A stretch of DNA of 64,000 nucleotides from Alistipes_A hominis (GTDB lineage: Bacteria; Bacteroidota; Bacteroidia; Bacteroidales; Rikenellaceae): positions 525,916 to 589,915 of the forward strand of contig NZ_JACOOK010000002.1 of NCBI RefSeq assembly GCF_014288115.1, read 5' to 3'. This document shows, in pieces, positions 16,839 through 24,955 of the stretch. Below the pieces are notes generated by a model, which searched no databases, had not been told where the DNA came from, and saw nothing but the letters and a program-made list of their open reading frames with translations. The translations under genes and the position numbers were made by a program. The number at the start of each line of letters is the position of its first letter. The first letter of the stretch is position 1.

Positions 16839-18068
16839 ATGCGGCTGCTCTACAACTCTGGCATCTATTTGACAAACGCCGCGATACGGCTTGCCGCCCT
16901 GTTCAACCCCAAAGCGCGACTCTGGGTGCGGGGACGGAAGGGCATTTTCGACAAACTGGCCCGGACGGTGGACTCCGGGGCCGACATCGCATGGTTCCAT
17001 GCCGCTTCGCTCGGCGAATTCGAACAGGGACGGCCGGTGATCGAAGCGTTCCGCAAAGCATGTCCGGGTTACAAGATACTGGTCACCTTCTTTTCTCCGT
17101 CCGGCTACGAGATCCGCAAAAACTACCCCGGAGCCGACTACATCTTTTACCTGCCGCCCGACACCCCGCGCAACGTGCGCCGTTTCATGGCGATCGTGCG
17201 GCCTAAAATCGCCGTTTTCGTCAAATACGAATTCTGGGTCAACTACCTGCTGGCGATGAAACGGGCGGGCACGAAACTCTACTTGATCTCGTCGATATTC
17301 CGCGACGGACAGATTTTCTTCCGTCCTTACGGCGGACTTTTCCGCAGCGCGCTGAGAGCTTTCCGGCATATCTTCGTCCAAAACGACTCTTCGCGAAATT
17401 TGCTGAAAAGCATCGGCATCGAGCAGGTCAGTGTGGCGGGCGACACCCGCTTCGACCGGGTATACGAAATCGCGCAGCAAGCGAAACGGCTACCCGAAAT
17501 CGAACGGTTCGCGGCAGACGCTCCGGTATTTATCGCCGGCAGCACATGGCCGCCCGACGAAGAATTGTTAGTGGGATTGATCGAACGGTATCCGGACGTG
17601 AAATTCATCGTCGCGCCGCACGAAATCGATCCCGCACGGATCGAAAAGTTCTGCGAGCGTATTTCCCGCCCGGCGCTGCGCTACACGCAGTTGACTCCGC
17701 AAAGCGATCTCGCCGCAGCGGGCGTCTTGTTCGTCGATACGATCGGGATCCTGTCGTCCGTCTACCGCTACGGCCGCTGGGGATACATCGGCGGAGGTTT
17801 CGGCGCCGGGATACACAATACGCTGGAAGCGGCCACCTTTGGACTGCCGCTGGCTTTCGGACCCCGTTACGGGAAATTCAGGGAGGCACGCGATCTGGTG
17901 ACGCTGCGCGGTGCGGCGAGTATCGCCTCGGCGGAAGAACTGGAACGATGGTTCGCAGGCCTGCACGACGATCCGGACGCCACGGGACGCAGCGGAACGA
18001 TTTGCAAGGAGTATGTATTGCAGCACAAAGGAGCTACCGCCCGGATCATGGACGAAATTTGCAGATAA
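16839..18068 (+). CDS. waaA: 3-deoxy-D-manno-octulosonic acid transferase (Kdo transferase)
   Basis: 409 residues. WaaA adds Kdo to lipid A precursor at the inner membrane. An N-terminal hydrophobic segment (IYLTNAAIRLAALF) precedes the GT-B fold; the first domain has HAASLGEFEQGRPVIE with the catalytic Glu, and the second has GYIGGGFGAGIHNTLEAATFG near the CMP-Kdo site. The length is typical. It follows the Crp/Fnr gene by six bases and precedes tRNA-Gln(TTG). Confidence 0.95.
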   Translation: MRLLYNSGIYLTNAAIRLAALFNPKARLWVRGRKGIFDKLARTVDSGADIAWFHAASLGEFEQGRPVIEAFRKACPGYKILVTFFSPSGYEIRKNYPGADYIFYLPPDTPRNVRRFMAIVRPKIAVFVKYEFWVNYLLAMKRAGTKLYLISSIFRDGQIFFRPYGGLFRSALRAFRHIFVQNDSSRNLLKSIGIEQVSVAGDTRFDRVYEIAQQAKRLPEIERFAADAPVFIAGSTWPPDEELLVGLIERYPDVKFIVAPHEIDPARIEKFCERISRPALRYTQLTPQSDLAAAGVLFVDTIGILSSVYRYGRWGYIGGGFGAGIHNTLEAATFGLPLAFGPRYGKFREARDLVTLRGAASIASAEELERWFAGLHDDPDATGRSGTICKEYVLQHKGATARIMDEICR

Positions 18069-18117
18069 AAATTTCTTGCACTATATTTGTCGCTCAAATC
18101 CGGTTCTGAAATAAGTT

Positions 18118-18188
18118 TGACCCATGGTGTAATGGTAACACAGCAGATTTTGGTTCTGTCGTTCCAGGTTCGAATCCTGGTGGGTCAA
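18118..18188 (+). tRNA. tRNA-Gln, anticodon TTG
   Basis: 71 bases with a 7-bp acceptor stem (TGACCCA with TGGGTCA), T-loop GGTTCGAATCC and anticodon loop TTTTGGT (TTG, reading CAA). Discriminator A; CCA is not fully encoded. It differs at few positions from the tRNA-Gln(CTG) at 10330 in the opposite orientation. Confidence 0.97.
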
Positions 18189-18202
18189 CAAGACTATGTC
18201 GT

Positions 18203-18241
18203 AAACGCTTAACTTTTAACGAGTTGAGCGTTTGTTTTTTT
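18203..18241 (+). terminator. Terminator downstream of tRNA-Gln(TTG)
   Basis: An 11-bp stem with one G-U pair (18203-18213 with 18223-18233) is followed by a run of seven T, 14 bases after the tRNA. Confidence 0.88.
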
Positions 18242-18357
18242 AACGGGTACAACATAGGTAAAACATTGCTTTTTTGCGTCTTTTTAAAGATATTTATATG
18301 TATATCAACCGAATATGTTTATAAATATATAGAATTAGTTTCATAACTTCTGCCTAC

Positions 18358-18464
18358 TATTTTATGCAAACCATGTGTCCCGTCGTACTCCGGTACCGAC
18401 CGGCCGCAAGGTCAACTTCGGGCGTCCGCCCCGCGACAGGTTATCCCGTTTCTGTTTTTATTTG
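18358..18464 (+). repeat. 107-bp direct repeat, copy A
   Basis: About 91% identical to copy B at 18662-18769, from TATTTTATGC to the TTTTTAT run. The copies differ by nine substitutions, all transitions, plus one single-base gap. Both copies contain GCC-GCAA-GG(T/C), a potential GNRA-tetraloop hairpin, and GGGC-N4-GCCC. Copy A ends 31 bases before the -7 box of the RNA candidate. Confidence 0.9.
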
Positions 18465-18495
18465 CCGTTTCGTATACTCGGGAATTAAAATTTTG

Positions 18496-18503
18496 TATCT
18501 TTG
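18496..18503 (+). promoter_or_regulatory. Candidate -7 box (TATCTTTG) of the structured RNA
   Basis: TATCTTTG is the same box used by rplS and rRNA promoter P2 in this window and lies immediately upstream of the first paired strand of the RNA candidate. There is no TTG at 17-23 bases upstream, so the promoter is incomplete by consensus. Confidence 0.5.
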
Positions 18504-18662
18504 CTCTTGCGAATCATATATTTATTAATTGTTACTATGGTGCTCGATAAAGCAATCAATTTAAAAAGGTATGCGCAGAGCTGTTGGGGTTTAGCGACCC
18601 GCGAATGGCACTTTATTGAGCCTGTAACAAGGGGATATATGGTTCGCAACTGCGCATTTTTT
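18504..18662 (+). ncRNA. Candidate structured small RNA (about 150 nt), family not recognised
   Basis: Three nested helices can form: 18507-18521 with 18635-18649 (15 pairs, one G-U), 18529-18535 with 18624-18630 (7 pairs) and 18542-18552 with 18611-18621 (11 pairs, one G-U). An apical hairpin GGGT-N6-ACCC lies at 18587-18600. A -7 box sits just upstream and a six-T run follows at 18657-18662. The long closed rod recalls 6S RNA in outline, but I do not recognise a 6S signature. The 3' strand of the outer helix can instead pair with the start of repeat copy B (18669-18682). Confidence 0.55.
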
Positions 18663-18769
18663 ATTTTATGCGAACCATGTATCCCGTCCGTACTCCGGTA
18701 CCGACCAGCCGCAAGGCCAACTCCGGGCATCCGCCCCGTGACAGGTTATCCCGTTTCCGTTTTTATCTG
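18662..18769 (+). repeat. 108-bp direct repeat, copy B
   Basis: Second copy of the element at 18358, offset by about 304 bases, starting at the T-run that ends the RNA candidate. Its first bases TGCGAACCAT are the exact complement of ATGGTTCGCA at 18639-18648 inside the RNA candidate, so an alternative hairpin can form across the T-run. Confidence 0.9.
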
Positions 18770-18873
18770 TTGATCTGACAAATGCCTGTCGGTCAAAACT
18801 TTATTCGCTTTGCCGCAGTCCGTGCGCGGCAAAGCCGGAACCTTTATTCCCTAAACTTTTAAAATTGATAAAA

Positions 18874-19766
18874 ATGGAAACGATACCGAATTTTTTACAG
18901 AAACAGGATTTTTTGCAGGAAAATTTATTCCGGGATGCGGACGAACAATCCGCCGAACAAGCGGTCGGACAACCTGCGGTCGCTGCGAGTTACGATTCCG
19001 GCGAGCTCGGCCGGATCGTCCGGGCGATCCCGAACGGGTCGTTCTGTTCGGCTCGCTGGCCGGTGCGATGCCGTTCAGCGAAATGGCGGCTTACGACCTG
19101 CTGGTCGTTACCCCGATGCATCCCACGATGGAATGGCTCGACCTGCACGGTTACCTCAAATTTAAATATCCTACCAGGAGTCGGGCGATCTCTTTTATCA
19201 ACCTGCACCTGTATTCGGCAGCCGAGGCCGCCGGCAAAATGAAATGGTTTTACCGCATGGCGTTGTCCGAAGGGAAGGTGCTGTACAGCCGGGAAACGGT
19301 CGTCCGGAATCCCTGCAATTACGAGAAATTTTATTTCGCGGCGCTCGACCGTTACGAGTTGTTTTCGGGGCAGGCCGGGGGATTCCTTACGGCCGCCGGG
19401 CGGAGCCTTGTAGCCGGGGATTTCCGGCAGACGGCGTTCCTGACCGCCTGCGCGGCCGAAATGCTGCTGCATGCGCTCTACGGCGTTTATTACGCCGCAG
19501 ATACCGACCTGCACACGCTGACGACGCTGCTGCTGCGTATGCGGACGATCTCGCCCGAGTTGTACCTGCTGCTCGATCCCGAACAGACCTCCAACAGCCG
19601 GATGCTGAGCCGGCTGGACGTATACCGCAGGGATGCGCTTTTCCTGTTCCGGTGCGACCCGTGCCGGGCCGAGATCGGCGGATACGTCGAACGGACGCAG
19701 AAAATGAAGGAACTGATCGAACGGCTGTGTAAAGCGCGTCTCGCGCTTTACAATGAACGCCGCTGA
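18874..19766 (+). pseudogene. Nucleotidyltransferase-HEPN protein broken by a frameshift
   Basis: The frame from the ATG at 18874 (METIPNFLQKQ) gives a plausible N-terminus up to YDSGELGRIVRAI near 19029. The natural continuation, DPERVVLFGSLAGAM and onward, is in another frame from about 19026. Joining them needs a one-base shift around 19021-19028, and the second frame runs to 19766. The joined product of about 297 residues would be a minimal nucleotidyltransferase (GS motif in LFGSLAG, then AYDLLVV) followed by a helical HEPN domain (to LCKARLALYNERR). The first Asp of the usual DxD is Ala here. An ATG at 19068 could give a 232-residue HEPN-only product. No slippery heptamer is seen; a true indel or a sequencing error are both possible. 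Confidence 0.72.
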
Positions 19767-19785
19767 CCGTGAAGTTTGAATAGAA

Positions 19786-19827
19786 GCGGGGCCTCTGGGA
19801 AATCTTCACGATTCCCGGAGGCCCCGC
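19786..19827. terminator. Bidirectional hairpin between convergent genes
   Basis: A 16-bp stem with one G-U (19786-19801 with 19812-19827) and a 10-base loop lies between the HEPN gene and the acyl-CoA dehydrogenase gene, which converge here. There is no long T-run on either side. Confidence 0.65.
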
Positions 19828-19848
19828 CCGTTAAACGGGATATGGAAA

Positions 19849-21564
19849 TCAGAGCTCCTCTTCCTTGACGGCGGAGATCAGATCCAGATCGGCCAGCGTC
19901 GAACTTTCGATGTAGCGTGCCGCCGCGCTGTTCTGAGCCTCTGCGTATTTCACGTAGAGTTCCGCGGAGTTGCGGTAGTCTTCCACTTCGCCGGCCTGGC
20001 GCATCAGCAGGTAGCTGATGATGATGTGCGCGGCCATCTCCACCATGCGGCGGGCATGGAAGTCGATAAACTCGTTGTTCTCGGCCGAAACGACCTTCTG
20101 GACGCTCTGTTCGTACTCTTCGCGCAGGGCGACCAGCTTTTCGTGCAGGTGTTTCTGTTCGTAGGTCTGGGCCTCGTATTCCTTGATCTGGGCGAGGTAG
20201 GTGCCCGTGGTGACGTGGCGGATCGCCGCAACGACCTGCAACTGCGAAGTGCCCTCGTAAATGTTCGTGATACGCGCGTCGCGGTAAATGCGCTCGATCG
20301 GGTAGTCTTTCATGTAGCCCGAGCCGCCGAAAATCTGGATCGCATCGTAGGCTAGCGAGTTGCAGTATTCGCTGCTCATCAGCTTCAGCATCGGCGTGAA
20401 GGCGTCCGCAAGCCGGGTGTAGGCTTTCATCTCGGCGCGTTCTTCCGGCGTGAGCTTGCGGTCGTGGCTGATGTGGGTGAGGTCTTTGTAGATCTCTACG
20501 AAACGGGTCGTCTCGTACAGCATCGCGCGCGATCCCTGCAGTTTGGCCTTCATGTTCGCCAGCAGTTCGCGGATTGCCGGAAATTCGATGATCGCCTTGC
20601 CGAACTGCTGGCGTTCGCGGGCGTATTTCAACGCTTCGCGGTAAGCGGCTTCCGACAGGCCGGTCGATTGCGCGCCGATGCCCAGACGGGCTGCGTTCAT
20701 CAGCGACATCACGTATTTGATCAGCCCCATCTTCCGGTCGCCGACCAGTTCGGCCGGGGCGTTCGTGAAGACCAGCTCGCAGGTCGGCGAACCTTTGATA
20801 CCGAGTTTATTCTCGATGCGGCGCACCTTTACGGCCATGTGGTTGCGGTCGTAAACGAACATCGACAGTCCGCGCGCGTCGGCCGTTCCCTCTTCCGAAC
20901 GGGCCAGCACCAGCGAGATGTGTCCGTCGCCGTTGGTGATGAACCGTTTCACGCCGTTCAGCAACCAAGTCCCTTTCGCTTCGTCCCAGTGGGCCTTCAG
21001 CATTACGGCCTGCAGGTCGCTGCCGGCGTCGGGCTCGGTCAGGTCCATCGCGCAGGTTTCGCCCCGCGATACGCGCGGCAGGTATTTCGCTTTGATCTCT
21101 TCCGAAGCAAACTCGTTCAGCGTTTCGGCGCAGTCCTGCAAACCCCAGATGTTTTCGAATCCGGCGTCGGCGCGGGCTACCATTTCGTTCGCCATCACGA
21201 AGTAGATCAGCGGAAAGTTCAGTCCTTCGTACTTGCGCGGCAGCGTCAGGCCGAACAGACCGGCTTTGTTCAGCGCCTCGATGTTTCGGGCCGTTCCCGG
21301 GGCATAGACCACATGGTCGTCCACCACCTTCGGGCCTTCGTGGTCGACGCCTTCGGCATTCGGGGCGATCACGTCGCCGCAGACCTCGCCGATGATCTCC
21401 ATCACGCGGCGGTAGCTGTCCTGCGCGTCCTCGAAATCGGTCGGCGCATAATCGTATAAATCTTTGTCGGCATAGCCTTTCTCCTTGAGTTCCACGATCC
21501 GCTTCATCAACGGATGGTTCATGTGGTACTGGAGGTCTTTATTGTCTAAAAAGAAATTAGCCAT
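19849..21564 (-). CDS. Acyl-CoA dehydrogenase
   Basis: 571 residues, longer than short-chain enzymes (about 380) because of a C-terminal helical extension. It oxidises acyl-CoA to enoyl-CoA with FAD and passes electrons to ETF. Signatures include CAMDLTEPDAGSDLQAV, KRFITNGDGH, ARERQQFGKAI and RITNIYEGTSQLQ. It is the last gene of an etfB-etfA-acd cluster with gaps of about 30 bases, so its electron acceptor is encoded beside it. In anaerobes such a set can work in either direction, for example in butyryl-CoA formation; substrate length is not readable from sequence. Confidence 0.95.
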   Translation of the reverse strand: MANFFLDNKDLQYHMNHPLMKRIVELKEKGYADKDLYDYAPTDFEDAQDSYRRVMEIIGEVCGDVIAPNAEGVDHEGPKVVDDHVVYAPGTARNIEALNKAGLFGLTLPRKYEGLNFPLIYFVMANEMVARADAGFENIWGLQDCAETLNEFASEEIKAKYLPRVSRGETCAMDLTEPDAGSDLQAVMLKAHWDEAKGTWLLNGVKRFITNGDGHISLVLARSEEGTADARGLSMFVYDRNHMAVKVRRIENKLGIKGSPTCELVFTNAPAELVGDRKMGLIKYVMSLMNAARLGIGAQSTGLSEAAYREALKYARERQQFGKAIIEFPAIRELLANMKAKLQGSRAMLYETTRFVEIYKDLTHISHDRKLTPEERAEMKAYTRLADAFTPMLKLMSSEYCNSLAYDAIQIFGGSGYMKDYPIERIYRDARITNIYEGTSQLQVVAAIRHVTTGTYLAQIKEYEAQTYEQKHLHEKLVALREEYEQSVQKVVSAENNEFIDFHARRMVEMAAHIIISYLLMRQAGEVEDYRNSAELYVKYAEAQNSAAARYIESSTLADLDLISAVKEEEL

Positions 21565-21593
21565 CGTTTATTGTGAATTAGGCACGTCGTGCG

Positions 21594-22613
21594 TTATTTC
21601 GAGTTCTGTTTGTAGTATTTGATCATTTTCGGGATCACTTCCGTCACGTCGCCCGTGATCGCGTAATCCGCGATTTTGTTGATCGGCGCGTCCGGATCGG
21701 TATTGATCGAGATGATCATCGACGATTGATCCATACCGGCCGTATGCTGGATCTGGCCCGAGATACCGCAGGCGATGTACAGTTTCGGACGCACCGTAAC
21801 GCCGGTTTGTCCGACCTGCCGGCCGTGTTCGGCCATTCCCGCGTCGACCGCCGCGCGCGAAGCGCCTACCTCGGCGCCCAGCACGTCGGCCAGTTCGAAC
21901 AGCAAGTCGAAATTCTCTTTCGATCCCATGCCGTAACCGCCGGCTACGATCACCGGAGCGCCCTTGATATTGATCTTGCGCTCTTCGATCTGCCGGTCGA
22001 TGATCCGTACGACGAAATCCGCGTCGTTCACGTATTTCTTCGGATCGACTTTTTTAACGATGCCTTTACCCGGCGTTTTGGCCTTTTCTTTCTTCATCAC
22101 GCCTTCGCGGACGGTGGCCATCTGCGGACGATGATCCGGATTGATGATCGTCGCGATGATGTTGCCGCCGAATGCAGGACGGATCTGGTAAAGCAGGTCT
22201 TTATACTCTTTGCCGCTTTTCACGTCGGTGTGCGAGCCGATTTCGAGGCTCGTGCAGTCGGCCGTCAGGCCGCTGTGCAGCGTCGACGATACGCGCGGGC
22301 CGAGGTCGCGTCCGACCGGCGTGGCGCCGAACAGCGCGATCTGCGGTTGCTCTTCCTTGAAAATCCCGCAGACGACCGCCGCATGCGGCAGCGTGCGGTA
22401 CGGGGCGAGGCATTCGCAGTCGGCAACGTGCACCCTGTCGGCGCCGTATTCGGCCAGTTCTTTTTCAATTCCGGCGAGGTTGTGTCCCAGCGCCAGCGCT
22501 TCGAGTTCGCACCCGAGCGTGTCGGCCAGCACGCGGCCTTTGGTCAGTAGTTCCAGCGACACGTCGGCCACCTTGCCGTCCTCGATTTCGCAATATACAA
22601 ATATGTTGTTCAT
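21594..22613 (-). CDS. etfA: Electron transfer flavoprotein, alpha subunit
   Basis: 339 residues starting MNNIFVYCEIEDG; an in-frame TTG one codon upstream is less likely. EtfA binds FAD in its C-terminal domain, here with GGYGMGSKENF, GQTGVTVRPKLYIACG and SGQIQHTAGMDQS. It forms a heterodimer with EtfB encoded 31 bases upstream and shuttles electrons from the acyl-CoA dehydrogenase that follows 29 bases downstream. Confidence 0.96.
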   Translation of the reverse strand: MNNIFVYCEIEDGKVADVSLELLTKGRVLADTLGCELEALALGHNLAGIEKELAEYGADRVHVADCECLAPYRTLPHAAVVCGIFKEEQPQIALFGATPVGRDLGPRVSSTLHSGLTADCTSLEIGSHTDVKSGKEYKDLLYQIRPAFGGNIIATIINPDHRPQMATVREGVMKKEKAKTPGKGIVKKVDPKKYVNDADFVVRIIDRQIEERKINIKGAPVIVAGGYGMGSKENFDLLFELADVLGAEVGASRAAVDAGMAEHGRQVGQTGVTVRPKLYIACGISGQIQHTAGMDQSSMIISINTDPDAPINKIADYAITGDVTEVIPKMIKYYKQNSK

Positions 22614-22644
22614 CAATATGCGTTTTATCAGTTTACGATTCGGG

Positions 22645-23523
22645 TTATCCTAAGGTATGACTGGCGATCAGTTCCTGCATCAGGGAGTCGATGTCCTGGT
22701 CGGAAGCGGTCAGCTTCTTGGCTTCCTTGGCGGCGAACACCACGTTCTCGATCTTTTTAACCTTGGTCGGAGAGCCGGAGAGGCCCAGTTGCCGGTCGTC
22801 GGCATCGACGTCGGCTACGTTCCATTCGGTAATATTCAGGTACGGGCGCTGTGCGCGCAGGTCGGCGTAGCAGCCCACTTCGTCCTGCTGGCATTCGCTC
22901 GGCGTAATCGCATATTTGTATTTCATCACCAGTTTGGCGTGGCGCGGACGGCATTCAGCGGCCGAGCCGTTGACCGTCATTACCAGCGGCATACGGCAAG
23001 CTACCGTTTCGATGCCGTGTTCGAGCCGGCGACGGATCACCAGTTCGTCGCCTTCCACGCCGACGATCTCTTCGGCGTAGGTTACCTGCGGCAGGTTCAT
23101 CTTCTCGGCGACCTGCGGGCCTACCTGGGCGGTGTCGCCGTCGATGGCCTGACGTCCGGCGATGATGATGTCCGGGTTCATTTTGGCTGCGGCGCGGGAC
23201 AGAGCGTAGGAAGTGGCCAGCGTATCCGATCCGGCGAATTTGCGGTCGGTCAGCAGTACGCCGCCGTCGGCTCCGCGGAACATGCCTTCGCGGATAATTT
23301 CCGCCGCCCGTCCGGGGCCCATCGTCAGGATGTCGACGCGGCTGCCGGGAAACATGTCCTTCAGGACGAGGGCCTGTTCGAGCGCGTTGAGGTCTTCCGG
23401 GTTGAAAATGGCCGGCAAGGCTGCGCGATTCACCGTTCCGTCGGCTTTCATGGCGTCTTTGCCGACGTTGCGGGTGTCGGGAACCTGTTTGGCCAGAACA
23501 ACTATTTTCAACGTTTTTTTCAT
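22645..23523 (-). CDS. etfB: Electron transfer flavoprotein, beta subunit
   Basis: 292 residues. The N-terminal IVVLAKQVPDT and the central AGRQAIDGDTAQVGPQ are typical of EtfB. EtfB holds AMP, or a second FAD in bifurcating forms; VLAKQVPDT at the N-terminus is compatible with either. It is the first gene of the etfB-etfA-acd operon and has a full consensus promoter about 60 bases upstream. Confidence 0.96.
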   Translation of the reverse strand: MKKTLKIVVLAKQVPDTRNVGKDAMKADGTVNRAALPAIFNPEDLNALEQALVLKDMFPGSRVDILTMGPGRAAEIIREGMFRGADGGVLLTDRKFAGSDTLATSYALSRAAAKMNPDIIIAGRQAIDGDTAQVGPQVAEKMNLPQVTYAEEIVGVEGDELVIRRRLEHGIETVACRMPLVMTVNGSAAECRPRHAKLVMKYKYAITPSECQQDEVGCYADLRAQRPYLNITEWNVADVDADDRQLGLSGSPTKVKKIENVVFAAKEAKKLTASDQDIDSLMQELIASHTLG

Positions 23524-23580
23524 TGTTGAGTTTGTTTATTTAGTGATTAGTTTTGCTCGGAAAAATCAGTCATAGCCTTG

Positions 23581-23610
23581 CAAAATTAAGACTTTTTTGC
23601 GAATATCAAA
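23581..23610 (-). promoter_or_regulatory. Promoter of the etfB-etfA-acd operon
   Basis: On the minus strand TTTG (23607-23610), an 18-base spacer and TAATTTTG (23581-23588) match the Bacteroidota -33/-7 consensus. The start of transcription would be about 50 bases before the etfB ATG at 23523. Confidence 0.7.
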
Positions 23611-23695
23611 CCATTCGGTTTTAAAACCGCCGGAGAGCGTTCGCCGTCCATTTGCAACGGATATCCCGGCTTCGGCACGGAGCGTCGGGGAAAGG

Positions 23696-24892
23696 CTATT
23701 CGGCAGCTCCGTTCAGCACTTCCAGCAGAATCTCGCAGGATTCGCGGATCTCCGCGTCGGTGATTGTCAGCGGCGGGGCGATCCGCATTGCCGTGTCGTG
23801 AAACAGGAACCATTCGGTCATCAGCCCCCGGTCGATCGCCCGCAGCACGATCCGCGCGGTCAGTTCGCTGTCGCCGAATTCGACGCCCAGCAGCAGACCC
23901 GTCCGCCGGATTTCGCGGACGAGCGGATGTCCGGCGAGTAGGCTTTCGTACAACGCTCCTTTTGCGTCGGCTAGCTCCGTCAGTCGTTCGGACAGGATGT
24001 ATTCCAGGGCGGCGAGCCCGGCGGCGCAGCAGACCGGGTGTCCGCCGAACGTGGTGATGTGGCCCAGTACCGGGTTGGTTTTCAGCACCGACATGATTCG
24101 ATTCGACGCGATGAACGCGCCCAGCGGCATACCGCCGCCGAAAGCTTTCGCCGTGCACAAGATGTCCGGGACGATGCCGTACTGCTGGAAAAAGTAGAGG
24201 GTGCCGGTACGTCCGAGTCCGGTCTGGATTTCGTCGTAGATCAGTAGCGTTCCGGTCTGGTCGCACCGGTCGCGTAGCGCCTGCAGGTAGTCCCGGTCGG
24301 CCGGGAAAATACCGCCTTCGCCCTGTACCGGTTCGATGATGACGCAGGCCGTGCGCGGAGTGACGTATCGCAGGTCTGCGGGTTCGTTGAACCGGATTTG
24401 CCGGGTGTCCGGCAGTAGCGGGCGGTATGCGTTGCGGTACTCCTCTCCGCCCATCACGCTGAGCGAGCCGTGCGTACTGCCGTGGTAAGCGTTCTTGTAA
24501 TAGATGATTTCGGTTCGTCCGGTATAGCGTTTGGCCAGTTTCAACGCCCCTTCGACCGCTTCGCTGCCCGAATTGACGAAATAAACCGTGTCGAGCGGAT
24601 CGGGCAGCAGCGATGCGATGCGCTGTGCGTAGCGTACCTGAGGCGATTCGACCGCTTCGCCGTAGACCATCAGGTGCAGGTAGTCCTGCGCCTGCGAGCA
24701 GATCGCGTCGATTACCTGCCGGTTGCCGTGCCCTACGGCGCTGACCGAGACGCCGGAGATCAGGTCGATCCACCGTTTCCCGTCTCGCCCGTACAGGTAG
24801 ATTCCTTCGGCGCGCTCCACTTCGAGCATCATCGGGTTATCGGATGTCTGTCCGACGTGTTCGAGGAACAGTTGTCTGAGATTTGTCGTCAT
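23696..24892 (-). CDS. Class III (PLP-dependent) aminotransferase
   Basis: 398 residues. Fold-type I aminotransferase of the ornithine/acetylornithine/GABA group. Signatures are VYFVNSGSEAVEGALKLAK, the Asp of LLIYDEIQTGLGRTG and the PLP Lys in CTAKAFGGGMPLGAF, followed by ITTFGGHPVCCAAG. No arginine-biosynthesis genes are next to it, so the substrate is open: acetylornithine, another omega-amino acid, or a lysine/ornithine derivative. It appears to be a single-gene transcript with a TATCTTTG box upstream. Confidence 0.9.
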   Translation of the reverse strand: MTTNLRQLFLEHVGQTSDNPMMLEVERAEGIYLYGRDGKRWIDLISGVSVSAVGHGNRQVIDAICSQAQDYLHLMVYGEAVESPQVRYAQRIASLLPDPLDTVYFVNSGSEAVEGALKLAKRYTGRTEIIYYKNAYHGSTHGSLSVMGGEEYRNAYRPLLPDTRQIRFNEPADLRYVTPRTACVIIEPVQGEGGIFPADRDYLQALRDRCDQTGTLLIYDEIQTGLGRTGTLYFFQQYGIVPDILCTAKAFGGGMPLGAFIASNRIMSVLKTNPVLGHITTFGGHPVCCAAGLAALEYILSERLTELADAKGALYESLLAGHPLVREIRRTGLLLGVEFGDSELTARIVLRAIDRGLMTEWFLFHDTAMRIAPPLTITDAEIRESCEILLEVLNGAAE

Positions 24893-24911
24893 GTCCGCAT
24901 GATTTTACCGG

Positions 24912-24919
24912 CAAAGATA
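24912..24919 (-). promoter_or_regulatory. Candidate -7 box (TATCTTTG) for the aminotransferase gene
   Basis: TATCTTTG on the minus strand, 19 bases before the ATG at 24892. No -33 TTG at the usual spacing. Confidence 0.4.
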
Positions 24920-24955
24920 CGAAAATCATCGGCCCGCCGGTTCGCTCCGGGGCAA

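Larger units (their letters stand above)
18189..18873. other. 685-base noncoding region rich in RNA structure
   Basis: Between tRNA-Gln(TTG) and the nucleotidyltransferase-HEPN remnant I see no convincing protein gene. It contains the tRNA terminator, an AT-rich stretch, repeat copy A, a promoter box plus structured RNA candidate, repeat copy B, a small hairpin near 18774-18793 and a perfect 10-bp hairpin (18807-18816 with 18826-18835). An open frame at 18538-18771 runs across the structured RNA and copy B but shows no coding signal. Confidence 0.7.

Noticed and set aside
18504..18662. Calling the structured RNA 6S RNA (ssrS)
   Set aside because: Only the overall rod shape agrees; there is no clear central bubble or recognised signature.
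18538..18771. Open frame across the RNA candidate and repeat copy B
   Set aside because: It crosses a terminator-like T-run, and the A/B repeat changes do not favour silent sites.
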